From Armigeres subalbatus (taxonomy: Eukaryota; Arthropoda; Insecta; Diptera; Culicidae), in NCBI RefSeq assembly GCF_024139115.2, contig NC_085139.1, positions 138,563,121-138,627,120 on the forward strand: DNA of 64,000 bases. The letters run 5' to 3'. Both the position numbers and the translations under genes were made by a program. The notes under the pieces were generated by a model that was not told the origin of the DNA, did no database searches, and was given only the letters and a program-made list of their open reading frames with translations. Below, piece after piece: positions 47,401 through 59,370 of this stretch; position 1 is the stretch's first letter, and each line of letters opens with the position of its first letter.

Positions 47401-50222
47401 GTGACCAATGGTGTGTCCATATCGGCATCTGCACTAATTACTGCATAATAAGTATCATTACGTACACTCGACTGATAAGTCATTGGAATTTGAAATACAG
47501 GTACATTATCGTTATCATCTTGAACGATGACGTGGACTTGTGCGTAATTCTTATGTTGATTCACAAAGTATTTATTCGACACTAGACGAACTTCCAGCTC
47601 ATGACTATCGGTCTTTTCATAATCTAATGGCCCATTTAGTACCAACGCACAAGCATGATCATCAATATCGATCCGGAACAGATTAAAATTGTTTCCTCTG
47701 ATGATTTCACATCGAAAGCCCCCGTTATGCTTTGTAGCCTTTTTGGAATTTATAATTTGAATGAGCTTGATGGTAGCGTTGATTCCTGTAGATTCTGGAA
47801 CACTTGTGCTGTAGCTATCATCGCTAAAAGCAAGGCCTTGCACTTCAAGGTTTATAATTCCTCCAGCATCCACTCTGGATTCTGCAGAATCATTGGGGTT
47901 TGCGGGAATATGGCTCACATAGATAGGTAAGGTAGCCACTGAGCTCAGCTGTGGTTCTCCCATATCATACGCGCGTACATCAACCAAGTATTCTGTATCG
48001 TCTTCTTTACTCAGCTCATCTCGAATACGCACTATTCCCGAGTCTGCATCTACCTGGAAATATTTCAACGCTTTGCCTCGACCAACCATTTCATACCGAA
48101 CAACATTTCCAGGTGAAGACCCATCGCCATCAACGGCAGGTGTTGAACCAACTATTGAACCAATTGGTAGATCATCATTTATATTAATAGGTTCAGGGAT
48201 CGATACGAACACTGGCGGTATGTCATTCCTATCCTCTACTTCGATCATTATTTTTATGTAGTCTCCCGGGCTAGTTCCGTTGTTTTCCAGGGTGCCAACA
48301 ATTAGTTCATGAATTTTGTCCTTTTCGTAATCCAATCCACGAATCGTCCTGATTAACCCTGTTCTGGCATCGATTTTGAACAAATCCCCTGGCCCTCTTT
48401 TAAGTACGTAGGTGATCTCTGGTTTGGTGTCTGGGTCAAAGGCTCTAACTGTAGTAACTACCATATCTGGTACATTTTCCGGAATCTTCACCTCCAGGAG
48501 TGACTCAATGAATCTAGGAACTTCATCAGGAATATCTCGTACCTTAACAGTTACACTCGCTGTTCCTAGTCGAGGCTCTGGCGCACCATCTTGCGCAGTT
48601 ACTACAAATTTATACTCCTTTTGTGTTTCATAATCAAGACTTGATTTCGTTCTGATCTCGCCCGTTCGAGAGTTTATTTTGAAAGGTATATCGGAAGGGA
48701 TTGTGTAAGTAATTTCAGCATTCATTCCTTCATCAGCGTCCGTAGCATGCACTGCGCCTATCACAGCATTTTCTCTTCCTTCGTCTACGGTAAAAAGGTA
48801 TGGAAGATCGTTCTCGTCGAACTCGGGGTTCTTGTCGTTGATATCGGTAACTTTTATGTTCACAGTAGCACTGCTAGCTAGACCGCCACTATCTTCAGCT
48901 CTGATGATCAGTTGATATCGTGTTAAATCCTCTCTATCTAGTTTCCGAATTACGCTTATAACACCGCTCTCCTTTCCAATAGAGAATTGTCTGAGATCAT
49001 TACCAGTTGTGATGGCATATTTCACTGGGTCGTTCTCTGGATCTTCGGCCTTAACTACTATGACAGTGGAGTTGATTTCAGCTCCTTCACTGACTTGTAC
49101 ATCGTACACAGGTTTGATGAACCTAGGAGGTTTAGTATTAGGACCAGGTGTGACGGACACTTCAACGATAGCTTGGGAAGAAAGTCCTCCTATGTCTGAG
49201 GCTTGCACTGTTATGCTATACTGTTCACCGGCGTTTAACCTGGCCCTTGACTCAATCTCTCCACTTTTGGCATCTATGGCAAATTTATTAGCCCCATTGT
49301 TCGACACATGGAAGATTGAATAGGTGATGACAGCGTTCTCTCCGCTATCATTATCTGTTGCGGTTACTTTGGTCACTAATCGACGACCATCACCAGCAGT
49401 AAGGCTGACCGGTGGAACCATAGTCAACTTTGGAGCATTATCGTTTACGTCGTTCAAATGAACAGTTAGACTCATCGGTGCGCTAGCCGCATTACCGTTT
49501 GCTTCTCGTGCCACCACCTGGAATCTATACTTGCCTTGACTAGGTGGGTCCCTATCTAATCCTTCCTCGTTCACTTGTAAAATACCGTTCTTAGACACAA
49601 AAAACGAGGGTGTTGTAACTTCGTAAATATATTCTACTTGCTCATCTTCTGATGCAACATCTGCATCAGTCGTGGTTAGTCTTATTGGATTGCCTTTCGA
49701 GTCTGTTACGGTCGTGCCAATTGGTGAATTTTCATCCACGTATCCTTCGGTAGAAGTAATGCCGATTACAGGCGGATATGCGTCGACAGGTTTCACGTGA
49801 ATGGTTAGTTTTGCGGTAGCAAAACGTTTCGTTTCCGATACCTCTTCGGCCTTGACGATTATGTCGAATTTCTTCGCTGTCACGGATGAATCCACCAGTT
49901 TCGTTTGCTTCAACACTCCTGTTTGGGAATCAATTTCGAAAAAGTCATCATAGTTACCGGGAATCCCGCTAAGGAATGAGTATCGGATGGGTGCACTGAT
50001 GGTGTCCAAGTCAACGGCTTGTATCCTTTCAGGAGTGACGGTCAAAACACCCTGGAGACTGCCGGCCGGAACTGAGGCCGTGTATTCCGGGTTTAAACAA
50101 GCACCGTCCAGCAGTACGCATCCCCGGTAGATGAAAGAAGGATCCTGGTCATCTGAATCGGCAACATCAATGGTTAGGGTGGTTGTTGCAGATTGGCGCT
50201 CTGATGCATTACGAGATCGATC
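38437..50222 (-). CDS. Cad99C: Cadherin of the Cad99C / protocadherin-15 class, 3' six exons (5' end missing)
   Basis: This is a single-pass adhesion protein; in flies Cad99C is an apical microvillus cadherin. Exons are 50222-46939 (1094 residues of ectodomain), 39894-39598, 39536-39289, 39206-38960, 38897-38658 and 38590-38437. Every junction keeps phase, giving 1489 residues. The first exon opens inside an early cadherin repeat, so the signal peptide and about two repeats must be encoded upstream. Calcium-site motifs DVNDNAP, DINDKNP, DRNDIPP and DDNDNVP and several LDRE/LDYE motifs mark about nine cadherin repeats. A ferredoxin-like membrane-adjacent segment follows (MTLVFSDSTPKDVRRHVRAL), then YAVDPKSERILARN, a transmembrane helix (FALIAVAVVILILGSIGIVY) and a roughly 270-residue Asn-rich tail ending TTTEL, a class I PDZ-ligand pattern. 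The juxtamembrane segment and PDZ ligand point to Cad99C/PCDH15 rather than other insect cadherins. Some linkers lack the full calcium motif (DIPDEVP). Intron 1 in the window is 7 kb and full of transposons. Confidence 0.85.
40105..40225. repeat. Fragment with AAGGGTGGCCACCAAATC tip
   Basis: Begins AAGGGTGGCCACCAAATCGG and continues in GGGAAAAACGGG/CCGGGAAAA repeats. The inverse tip GGTGGCCTTACC occurs at 55366-55377, over 15 kb away, suggesting a family with a hAT-like tip. Only one end is present here. Confidence 0.4.
43502..43828. mobile_element. Foldback MITE, about 330 bp
   Basis: The left CCTGGGTGCTGCGGATAGA pairs with the right TCTATCCGCACCACCCAGG, with matching GGCCAAAC sequence at the tips next to TAG. 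The flanking duplication looks like TA but the tips are imperfect. It sits inside the hAT element's interior. Confidence 0.65.
43836..43885 (+). mobile_element. 50-bp LINE tail with 11-bp target duplication
   Basis: A 50-bp segment ending in TCTCTCTAATAAAGGATAAA is flanked by AAACTAGCCGT at 43825-43835 and 43886-43896. The tail matches 53720-53758. An A-rich end with a long target duplication indicates LINE-mediated insertion of an extremely 5'-truncated copy. Confidence 0.8.
45998..46262 (+). mobile_element. Arthropod SINE/LINE 3'-end family
   Basis: Opens CTAGTCGACCCGGCAGACG and closes CATTTCATTTTTATTATATA, with GCCGTTTTCGAGTTATGCGG near the end. This arrangement is a widespread arthropod RTE-related SINE/LINE 3' end. 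It sits within the cadherin intron, just beyond the 45865 element border. Clade assignment is from memory. Confidence 0.5.
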
Positions 50223-50383
50223 CTGTTGAAAGGAGAGGAAACAAATCGTCAATAACGTGCATAAAGATAAGATAAAGTTGATGGTATACACAAATTGAAA
50301 AAAAATCGCCGCATGTGTTACTGAATTACAGATTGCCGAGATGAACCAGCAAAGGATGAAAATCTCAATACTCATGATATACG

Positions 50384-50478
50384 TTTGCATAAATGGTAAC
50401 TTGGCTTAGGAACCTCGCAGTTAATAACTGTGGAAATGCCCAATAAACACTATGCTGCGAGACGCCAGTGCCAGTGAG
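50384..50478. repeat. Dispersed mosquito repeat, copy 4
   Basis: AAATGGTAACTTGGCTTAGG and ACTGTGGAAATGCCCAATAA match copy 1 in the same orientation, including the ACACTA..GC.GCGA core. It lies in the cadherin intron upstream of the ectodomain exon. Confidence 0.65.
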
Positions 50479-53278
50479 GGATGTTATGCCAATGAGAATA
50501 ATAATTAAACAAACTGAATTATTTTACAATTCAATATGTGTGTCAAATCTTAGTTTATATGAATTAGTTTGGTATTGTATTTTATCTTGAGTAACGCCAT
50601 TCTACCTATATCGAAGGTCTGAGCAGGCAGTGCGCGTAGATGGCAGCAATTCAAAATTGCTGTCACGAATTTTTCAGTCAATATGGGGAAAATACTTTGA
50701 AGAAATTGCAATTGTAATGATGCTCGCTGAAAAGAAATTGAACTTTTTGACGCTTGTATGAGTATTTGTGAAAGTGTATAACAGTGTCCCAATTTTATGT
50801 GAAATCCTCGGATAATGTGGGCGGCAATATATTTCGGCTTGCTTGAAAATGCATGAAGCAGCTTTGTTCACTGTCATAAGAGCTAAATATTTTTCTTGAA
50901 AGCTTTGTTGTTGGTTCTCTTTTGTCGCTTTTTCGCATGAGTATCCAAGAAAAATTGATTCCCTGTTAATTCTTTCATCCTTCATCAACGGGTATTTGTG
51001 TATGATATCCTGTTCCACAACATTGACTGTCCGACGCTACTGAGTAATGTCAACATCAACGTTCCTGCGAGACCAACCGCCATACAGATTTCTTACGTCT
51101 TCCAGCACAGCGCACCGTTTTTGGACAAAATAACCCGTTTGATATTTTTTGTCGACGTTGTAACGAAGTGTAATTTTATTTTGATTATAATATGACCAAG
51201 TGTGTGTTTAAAAGTAGTAAAATTAGCTACAGTCGCCTCTCCACATCTTGATATTGAAGGGACCATCGAGATTCTCTCCTTCCCCTCGAGGAATGGAAGG
51301 AGAATTGAAATGGGTACTAGATCCAAAAAAGCTCGTTGCCATGAAAAACGACAACAAAACAAATGTCATTTCCTGTTGTTGATGTGATTGTTATTGTCCA
51401 AAGATGGTCTAGTAGCCTAAAAATTTGAACATATCGACATAAGGAGAGTAAATCCTGGACAAAATATGATCAGAACACATCGAGATATAGAGATATCGAG
51501 ATAGGGAGGTTATCGAGATGTAGAGAGCCCAAATGTATGTAGATTGAAGGGACTGAGGAAACCATCGACATAGGGAGAGATATCGAGATATAGAACATCG
51601 AGATGTAGAGAGTCGACTGTAGTAGTTGAGACTATCTTAGACTTACGGGCTTGCTCTCAAGCCTCAAGGCGGATCAATAGCTTTCGAGGAAACTTTGGCG
51701 TGCCCTTCGTTGACGCAATCGACGGACCACGGACGAGACCGTATTGGCCACGCCGAGAAGGGTTCTCCGGCGGAACTGTGCCAGAAATCCTTAATGGTTA
51801 GACCGAGATCCAACGCGGACGTTGACTCGGTCGATCGTGCTGCGTGAGGTCGCTAATCTAGCGAATGAAATATATGAACAAAAGGTCCTATGGACCAAAA
51901 TGGTTTAAAACTCTTCCTCCGGGCTTTTCTGGTAGTCCAAGTTATCTGAACGAACTATTAGAGGCCACAAGATGTCGTTCACTTCAATTTAAAATTCACT
52001 GAGGCACTACAGAGGCACTCTTACTCACGGCTTACTTGCACGGACGCCAATTTCCTAATGACTAGTAATCTGTACCCTAGAGGTATGCAGACCTTTTCCT
52101 CTTCCATCAAGTTTTCCCGCCCAATCGTTCATGCTTCCATTATCCTTATCCACTCCTTCCATGTCGACCAACATGTCCTTCTCCCCCTTTATACCACAGT
52201 TGATCATCATCACCCATTCATTCCTACTTGCCCATTATTTTATTTTACAATTTTCACATTAACAATTTAAGCTTTACACAATTTTTACATTATAAAATTT
52301 TCCAATTACATTTTTTTACATAAATAACTTTTACATAAACAAGGTTTACATTAACATATTTTGACTATTCCTACTAAATTTAAGACAATTTCTAAAATCA
52401 ACTCAACAGTTTCAAGACAAGACACACAAATTGAAATAAAATCTATGAGATATGTAACTGAACGGTTACATAGTATCTGTCTGTACGATTGGTTCGAAGA
52501 CAAGTAAATACATATATAAATAAAATAAAGGGCATAACACCTGGAAGTGCCACCTAACCCCAAACCAACAATAAGTGTGACGTACTCCACCCTACGGACA
52601 GTTGCGACAAGATGGTTGCTGTCCTCAAATACGCCATATGTGGCAATAATAATGTTACTTGGGGAGACTTCCACCACTATGTTCGAAAAAAACATAATTA
52701 GCCTTGATTATTTGGACTTTTGCCACTAAATGTGCTCAATTGAACGTCGGACTCAAATAAGTCTTAGAACGCTAGTGGCGCTGTAGTCATTTAAATTATT
52801 TTGCCAAATTATGCTTCAACAAGCTTCAGTTGGCCATAATTTATGCATCATATTGTAGTGCATGTGTTTACCGAATACGATAACAATAAATATCAACATA
52901 GTTGTCTATAACTAACCTAATGTTGTGAGACTCCGACTGAAGTACCCATAATGTAGCGTACACACGCCCAAACACGTTGGACCAACATGCGCCCCTGCGG
53001 AAAATGCTTCGGTTGCTGCTCTGCTTGACCGTGTGTGAAGTTGTTCGAACAACCATTTGACAGTTCGTGGCTCGGTTGGAAAAAATCAAAGCGGTTTGAT
53101 TTTGGTTTGAGCTGTCGGGGGCGAAGTCAAAGTTCACCGAACATGTTTGAGTGTTTGGGGTGAAGTTGCACAAACCCCCCATATTTTTTGATGGTTGGTG
53201 TGCGAATTCCTGTTAAAGTAAATATTTCCTAATAAAACCACGGTATGTAACCTACAGAATAAGCTTTCCTGTATCATG
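50479..53278. other. Upstream of the cadherin exon; no gene seen
   Basis: Includes the 51230-51619 MITE. The 51640-52260 stretch is less AT-rich than its surroundings and has no long frame or recognised repeat. 52860-53200 contains a 104-residue reverse frame of no recognised family. If the missing cadherin exons lie in this interval they are too short to recognise. Confidence 0.5.
51230..51619. mobile_element. 390-bp TA-flanked MITE with CATCGAGAT motifs
   Basis: Tips CAGTCGCCTCTCCACATC and, inverted, CAGTCGACTCTCTACATC, flanked by TA. The interior repeats ATCGAGATATAGA/ATCGAGATAGGGAG in both orientations. An internal fragment of the same family lies at 35860-35920. Confidence 0.75.
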
Positions 53279-53281
53279 TAA

Positions 53282-53446
53282 GGGGCCATACACTAATTAC
53301 GTAAGCAAATTTTCTGGGTTTTTCAACATACTCTCCCCCCATGTAAGATTTTTCCCATACAAATATTTTATTACTTATAAGGAGAGCAAGAAAATAGCAG
53401 ACCACCCCCTCCCCCATAAGTGCTTACGTAATTAGTGTACGATCCC
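53282..53446. mobile_element. 165-bp Harbinger-like MITE
   Basis: The inner arms ACACTAATTACGTAAGCA and their inverse TGCTTACGTAATTAGTGT are exact. The outer tips are GGGGCCAT and (inverted) GGGATCGT. TAA is duplicated at 53279-53281 and 53447-53449, the PIF/Harbinger three-base pattern. Confidence 0.8.
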
Positions 53447-53709
53447 TAAGGGAATTAGTTTTGGTGGAGAACGCTTGTGTAGGAACGAGGATGCGCCATT
53501 GTCGCATAAAATAAAAGGACAAATCATTTTCACATTTTCTTCTACTTCCATTTTTATTTTCATTTTTTCAATACGGTGCATCACTACGGCGCATTACCTT
53601 ATTCACTGACATCAACTTCAAAACTGATTAAATAAATAATGAAGTCTCAAGAAAAGATATTAACGCCGTATACTAAATGGTAATGTGATAAATTAACATA
53701 AATTGATAA

Positions 53710-53764
53710 GAGATGAGCAAGCCCGAGCTGAAAGTCTCTTTAATAAAGAATAAAAAAAACATAA
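53710..53764 (+). mobile_element. Short LINE tail, older layer of a nested insertion
   Basis: GAGATGAGCAAGCCCGAGC, then CTCTTTAATAAAGAATAAAA, is related to the 43836-43885 insert. AACATAAATTGATAA at 53695-53709 recurs at 54667-54681, so the original duplication was split when the younger LINE landed between them and copied about ten A-rich bases. Confidence 0.7.
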
Positions 53765-54666
53765 AGTTCGGTCAATGAAACCGGTTAGGCACTCAGCGTA
53801 TCTCCTGAATGGGATACGGGAAGCTTTGAGTGCCTTATCAAAACGGTCGTACACAATCACCATGGCCTGGGTCCCTTCTCATTGCTCGATTCCGAGCAAT
53901 GAGAAAGCGGACTCTTTGGCTAAGGTGGGCGCTATGGAAGGTGATATTTATGATCGACAAATCACCTTCGATGAATTTTTCTCATTACTTCGTCAGGAAA
54001 CCTTGATCAGCTGGCAACAAAAATGGACAAATGGGGAGATGGGTAGATGGTTGTTTTCAATTCGTCAACAGGTATCGAGGCGGCCATGGTTCAAAAAATT
54101 AAATTTGGGACGAGATTTCATTCGAACCATGTGTCGTCTAATGTCCAATCACTACTCTTTAAATGCACATCTTTTTCGAGTGGGGCTCTCAGAAGGCAAT
54201 CTCTGTGTTTGCGGGGCAGATTACCAAGACATTGATCATGTCGTGTGGGCGTGCGAGGAGTTTCGTGGCCCCAGATCTGCGCTAACTGAATATCTGCGGG
54301 TCCGAGGAAAGCAGCCGAGGCCTATTAGGGAAGTGTTGGCGGGTCTTGATCTCGAATACACGTCCCTTGTCCACCATTTTCTGAAAGTGGCTGATGTTAG
54401 ACTGTAATCGTCGTCCATCCATCCCTTTCGTTATCGTAGTCCTTTAAGAATGTCTCCCTCTTGTTGTCTACCGTTTAATCCCACTCGTATATCTTCCTCT
54501 CGCTGCTGTCTTCCAAAAAATGTTTATCTCGTTACAGATGTGAAACATCGCCAATGATATCAACTATGTGAATATCAACATCATATGTAATTAATTTAAG
54601 CACCCTAAATTCCCTTAACGCTTCACGGCAAATGAGCCTTCCAAATAAATAATAGATTAAAAAAAA
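53765..54666 (+). mobile_element. 5'-truncated LINE (Lian/LOA- or I-like) with RNase H end
   Basis: An open frame of 210 residues (53775-54407) encodes the end of an RNase H domain (AWVPSHCSIPSNEKADSLAK) and a C-terminal Cys/His motif (CVCGADYQDIDHVVWACEEF). It is followed by about 260 bp of 3' UTR and an A-rich tail at 54658-54668. RNase H in the LINE ORF restricts the clade to I/LOA/R1-like groups. The upstream polymerase is absent because of 5' truncation. It inserted into an older LINE tail at 53710-53764. Confidence 0.85.
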
Positions 54667-55379
54667 AACATAAATTGATAAATCATTGAGGAATACTTAT
54701 CAAATTAAATTGATTTTCACCAGAAAAAAAAAAAAAAAAAGTAAATTATTAGGTGAGGTGGAAAAACTTTTTTTTACATACTGTACCTCTGCACTTGCAA
54801 CTTCATGGAATTCATTGGATTTTTTGGATTAGGCTCGAGGACATATGTTCGTCTTAGTTAACGAGTTGCCAATGTAATGGGAAAGTAAATGATGGAAAAC
54901 TATCACCCTTATTCTTGTTTACGTATTAACGATACTTTCAAACGAATGCTATTCATTCGAATCGTTGCTCCATTTGATTTTGCTTAAACGAGAATGCGCA
55001 TCAACTTTCGATCGAAAGCGCGTTCTTACGTAAAAAAGAATATAGGTGTATAATTGGATGTAGGAAACAAGCTCTTTCGTTAATTTTCAATTCTAGCAGT
55101 TACTGCTTAAAAAGCCAAGTTAGAAGGTGTAGGAAGTAAATGGAACATGAAAAATATAGAGTAAGGTTCAAAGTTGCAAGCTGATTTCTCTCGGACGCTA
55201 GTCGTATCTACTCATCTGTAAAAACAAAATTCCCTGATTTTTCCAGGTAAGGTGCCTTACATTAAGATACAGTAAAAACACTCGTCCATAAATAGATTTC
55301 TGCAGCAAAATAATCATTTCAAACTAGTACATATTGCAAAAACGTTTTTCAAAAGAAACTATTGGTGGCCTTACCACAG

Positions 55380-56280
55380 TTTTTTCTCGTAAATAACTTA
55401 AAAAATTCTTTAGGAAATACATCCAGGAAATTGCTTCGGTAATTCAATCAAAAATTCCTCCAAGGAATTCTTCGGAAATGAATTCAGAAATTCCTTCATA
55501 GAGAAAATTCCAATAATTGCTTCAAAATTTCGTCCAGGAAATCCTTCGAAAGTTCCTCTAAGATTTCATTCAGAAATTCCTTTAGGGGCTTTCCTTTAGG
55601 GAAAATTTCTTGAGAAAATTCCTCGGACATATGTTCGTAAAACACCGATACTACCTGTATGTGTAAAACCGATGTTGTTGATGAAATCAAACAAGAACTA
55701 CAACTACAACAAACGGCAAAGTTAAGCTTGTAGCATATTTGGCAGAATAATTTGAATAGTTACCACTAGTGTTCTAGAAAAAAAATCCTCTGGAAAATGC
55801 TTCAGAAATTCTTTTGGAATTCCTTGAATTTTTAAGAAAACACCTTAAGGAATTGTTCTAGTTATTCCTACAAATATTTCTTTGGAAATTATTTCTAAAA
55901 TTCCTAAAGGAGATTGTTCCATGTATTTCATTGGAAATTCCCCCAGTAACTTCTTCGGTGATTCCTTCGTGAATTCCTAGAGAATTTGTTTAGATTTAGA
56001 TTTTTTTTTAAATTCCTACTGAAATTTCTTTTGAAAATGCTCTAGGAATTCTTTCGGGCTCTCATCTTTGAAATTCCTCCATAGGGATAATTTAGAAAAT
56101 TATGGATACTTCTTTACTGATTCTTGAAAAATCCTCCGGAAATTCCTTAGAAAACAGAAATCGGAAGCACATCCAGGAATTCCTTTCAAATTCCTTAGCA
56201 ATTTTGTATTTCCTTCGAACATTCTTGAAGAGTTTTCGAGGGAATTCTTAAAAGAATTTACAAAGCGATCTCCAATTGAT
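55380..56280. repeat. Degenerate AATTCCTTCGGAAATTCC-type repeat
   Basis: Irregular 15-30 bp units of GGAAATTCCTTC/GAATTCCT throughout. Related composition recurs at 41100-41480, 43960-44250, 58360-58700 and 63120-64000. Short frames on both strands are artefacts. Confidence 0.7.
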
Positions 56281-58840
56281 TTCAATACATTTTTGATTGT
56301 ATGATTTGATTAGTACGTTCATTAAAAGATTTGGATCATTTTCATCTTTTGGGAAAGTTTCACTCATGATGCATTGATTACCGGGCTAACTATCGAGAAA
56401 AGTTTATGGATTAGTGTTCAAGTGCCTTAGTGATTTCATAGGAGTGATTATCAAAACATGGAGAAATTTTATTTTTCCGGAATGATTTTGGCATATATAA
56501 TCAAATTTAAGGATAAAAATATTCAAATTGATAAATAACGTGCCCCAGCTCAGCTCCATCAGTGGTGACCGATATCAATTGAAGTGGAAGTGGCCTGTGT
56601 CTTTTGCCAATCTGGTCTTAGTACAGTGATCAATGCGTCACTATCCAAACTGTCCTTGGGTGGACGTGCAGAATAACAACGATTTCATCAACTGTCCCAC
56701 TGCTAATGTTCAGTTTTTATTCATTTCACACTTGCCGCTCGCTTGCGGTATCAATCGAATCTGTATCTTCATTACTTTCATCTATTCCCTTCCGCCAATA
56801 AATTAATTTCGATAAAGTCACGCGGTGATGAAAAACGATCCTAATTACACTACACATTTCGAACATACTACAAACAACTATTATAAATGTGGTGTTCACA
56901 ACTATTTTTTGTAATCCGCTGTCTGATTGTCTGATTGCATGAGGAATGCCCTGATAATTCAAGGATGTTTCAAGTGGGAAAAATTTTTCTGATAATTCTA
57001 AGTTTCCCAGCTAATAGACACCCTGTGTAGCAGTTCTGACGACTTATCGACCGCCCCTGACTTAAATTGGACCAATATGCTATGCTTCTTGATATATAAT
57101 AAGAATTCTGAGGTGCGTGATGCAGTCATTGTGTTGCTCATTCTTAAATTCTAAAATGTTTGTTGTTCATGGATGGCCAAGGATAGTTCTAATTCATAGA
57201 TTTCTTTTAAATATATATATATATATTTTTAATATTTTAAATTAACGAAACGTTTTTGCATAGTTTTAGTTCTAAAACTTCGTTAATTTGAATGTTTCCA
57301 ATGATAAAATATTTATTTTTCAATTCCCAATGATTAGCGGCTCTTCTGGCACATTTCAACTTCACTAGTTTGACTAGCCCCTCCTTCAAGATTCTTTACC
57401 GCCGCGATTAGGCAGAGTGCTAGAGACCTGATCACGACGATGCGATGGGTTGGTTTACCACCATCGCAATCAAAAAGTGCCTTGTTTCCGAACCGCAATC
57501 CCCTCATGTGCCAATTAAGGTACACCGTTGTTTAAATAGTTCGTGCACGTCTATGGTAAGACAACATCTAGCCGCTTGGACTAGAGTGGAAGTGGGGCAC
57601 ATTTTCGCTGCACTTTTGTGCTAAATGGTGAGCACCAAAAGCTACCGTCTTGCCGGCCAAATGCGACGGTGACGACGATGGAGAGGCATTCGTTTCGTTG
57701 GGTTTGAGGTAAGGAATGTAAAATAGATCACATTTTGCATTCAGGTTACTCTTGCTCGTTGGAATGCAGTCATGTTGTACTTGTGGATGATTAGATTTTT
57801 TTTCTTTTAGAGCTGAGTACCTTTCTGACACTTGTGGGTGAGGTGTGTAAAAGCGATAAAGCAAATCAGTTTGATTTGACAAAATTACAAATGAAATAAG
57901 ATTTGTTATATGTATGGAATAATACATATAAATCTACTTTTTTGTATGCTGTGTGTACGTAGAGCCGAAAACTATCTCTTCGAAGGAACATCTAACAGTC
58001 AAATTTCATACACTGTAATCGCTTTTAACGCGAATGGATTTCGTTAATTTTTTGATCCACATTGATTTATTCACTTATTTACTGAATCGTCTTCGATGGT
58101 ATCGTACAGCCTAAAATTATGCTACGTTTTTATTCCTAATTTTAAAACAATGCTTAGAAATATTGAAATCAAACATATCACACAGCGTTAAAATCTCTCA
58201 AACAGGAACTTAAAGGGCTGTTATACCCATAATTTGTCGAATGATACGAGCAATCGATGTATCCTTTGAGTATGTCGTGGACCAATAACCTTTTCAGTTT
58301 CAGCCGCCTCCTTGATAACAGTTCAAGATCCACCAGCTGACTGCGAGCTTCCCGTGAAAATCCAAAAGATTTGTTCTTAGAAAATCTGGTAAATTTTGCA
58401 TTGAAATTTGTGTTGAAATTTAGAGAAATTTTTCCTGGAAATTCATAGGAATTTTCCATTGAATTCCGAAGGACTCTCCATAAAAAAAAGAGAAATTTTT
58501 CATGAAAATTCTGTTTTCCGTGGGTTCTGAATAGAATAGACCTATATTTTACTTTTTTTTAAATTCAAGCTTTGTTTTTTAACAGCAAACTTTTGTGAAA
58601 TTTAACGAAAAAATACTTAAAAATTGCCACGAGAATGAATAATTTTACAGCTTCTCAGATAGACATTCAAAGGAATTTCCTGAAGAAACTTTTAAAATTT
58701 AAAACTTGAAACTTTAAATGATCATCGAAATAAAAAAAAAATATTTTTACAGATTTTCTGTATTTTTATAGGAATTATCAATTTTAAAGTTGCTTATGCA
58801 AATTGAAAATTGAAGTTATTCGAGAAAAATGCACCAATAC

Positions 58841-59370
58841 TAGCAAATGCGATTTGAGGTTGTCGACGAAGTCAAATATCTGGGAACACTCGTTACATGT
58901 GAACGATTTAGTTATGTTATTATATAAATCATACTGACAATGTAATATATGTTTATTGTTGTCTCTCCTTTAATTAATGGTTGAAATCAAATAATACTGT
59001 CTTTTTGATGTAATTAGTTTTTAAGTGGTAGTCTGTACGACCCAGTCGAAGACGAAATAAGTTAAATAAATAAATAAATAATGACGTTATCCTCGAGGTA
59101 AAAAGACGTGTTACGGCTGCAAGTATGAACTTCTTCGGCTTGCGTAGCCAGCTAAAATCTAGCAACCTACAGACACGGACAAAACTAGCTCTGTACACAT
59201 CATTGATTCATACGGCGATGAAGCAAGAAAATTAAAAGGTGCAGACTCGAATTTTCGGAGTGTTTGTGCGGAAAATACTGCGTTCAATACTTGGCGGTGT
59301 GGTGGAAAATGGTGAATGGTAGACGCATGAATCACGAGTTGTACCAAGTGTACAAAAATGCAGACATAGA
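58841..59370 (+). mobile_element. RTE-like LINE 3' remnant with nested LINE tail
   Basis: 58845-58905 encodes RFEVVDEVKYLGTLVTCE and 59090-59370 continues with DVILEVKRRVTAASMNFFGL and a TRTKLALYTSLIHTA block. The intervening 58906-59087 is an unrelated AT-rich insert ending GACGAAATAAGTTAAATAAA, a LINE 3' tail. The frames contain stops, so it is a fossil. Confidence 0.7.
58906..59087 (+). mobile_element. Non-LTR 3' tail inserted in RTE remnant
   Basis: About 180 bp, ending in CCCAGTCGAAGACGAAATAA followed by TTAAATAAATAAATAAATAA. Such a (TAAA)n end is typical of Jockey-type LINEs in mosquitoes. The target duplication is not clear. Confidence 0.55.

Noticed and set aside
48987..49323. Plus-strand frames inside the cadherin exon
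   Set aside because: Shadows of the minus-strand coding sequence with no independent support.
50223..50390. N-terminal hydrophobic stretch preceding the cadherin exon as a signal peptide
   Set aside because: A consensus acceptor (TTTCAACAG) ends at 50223 and the exon resumes mid-cadherin repeat, so the hydrophobic residues are intronic.
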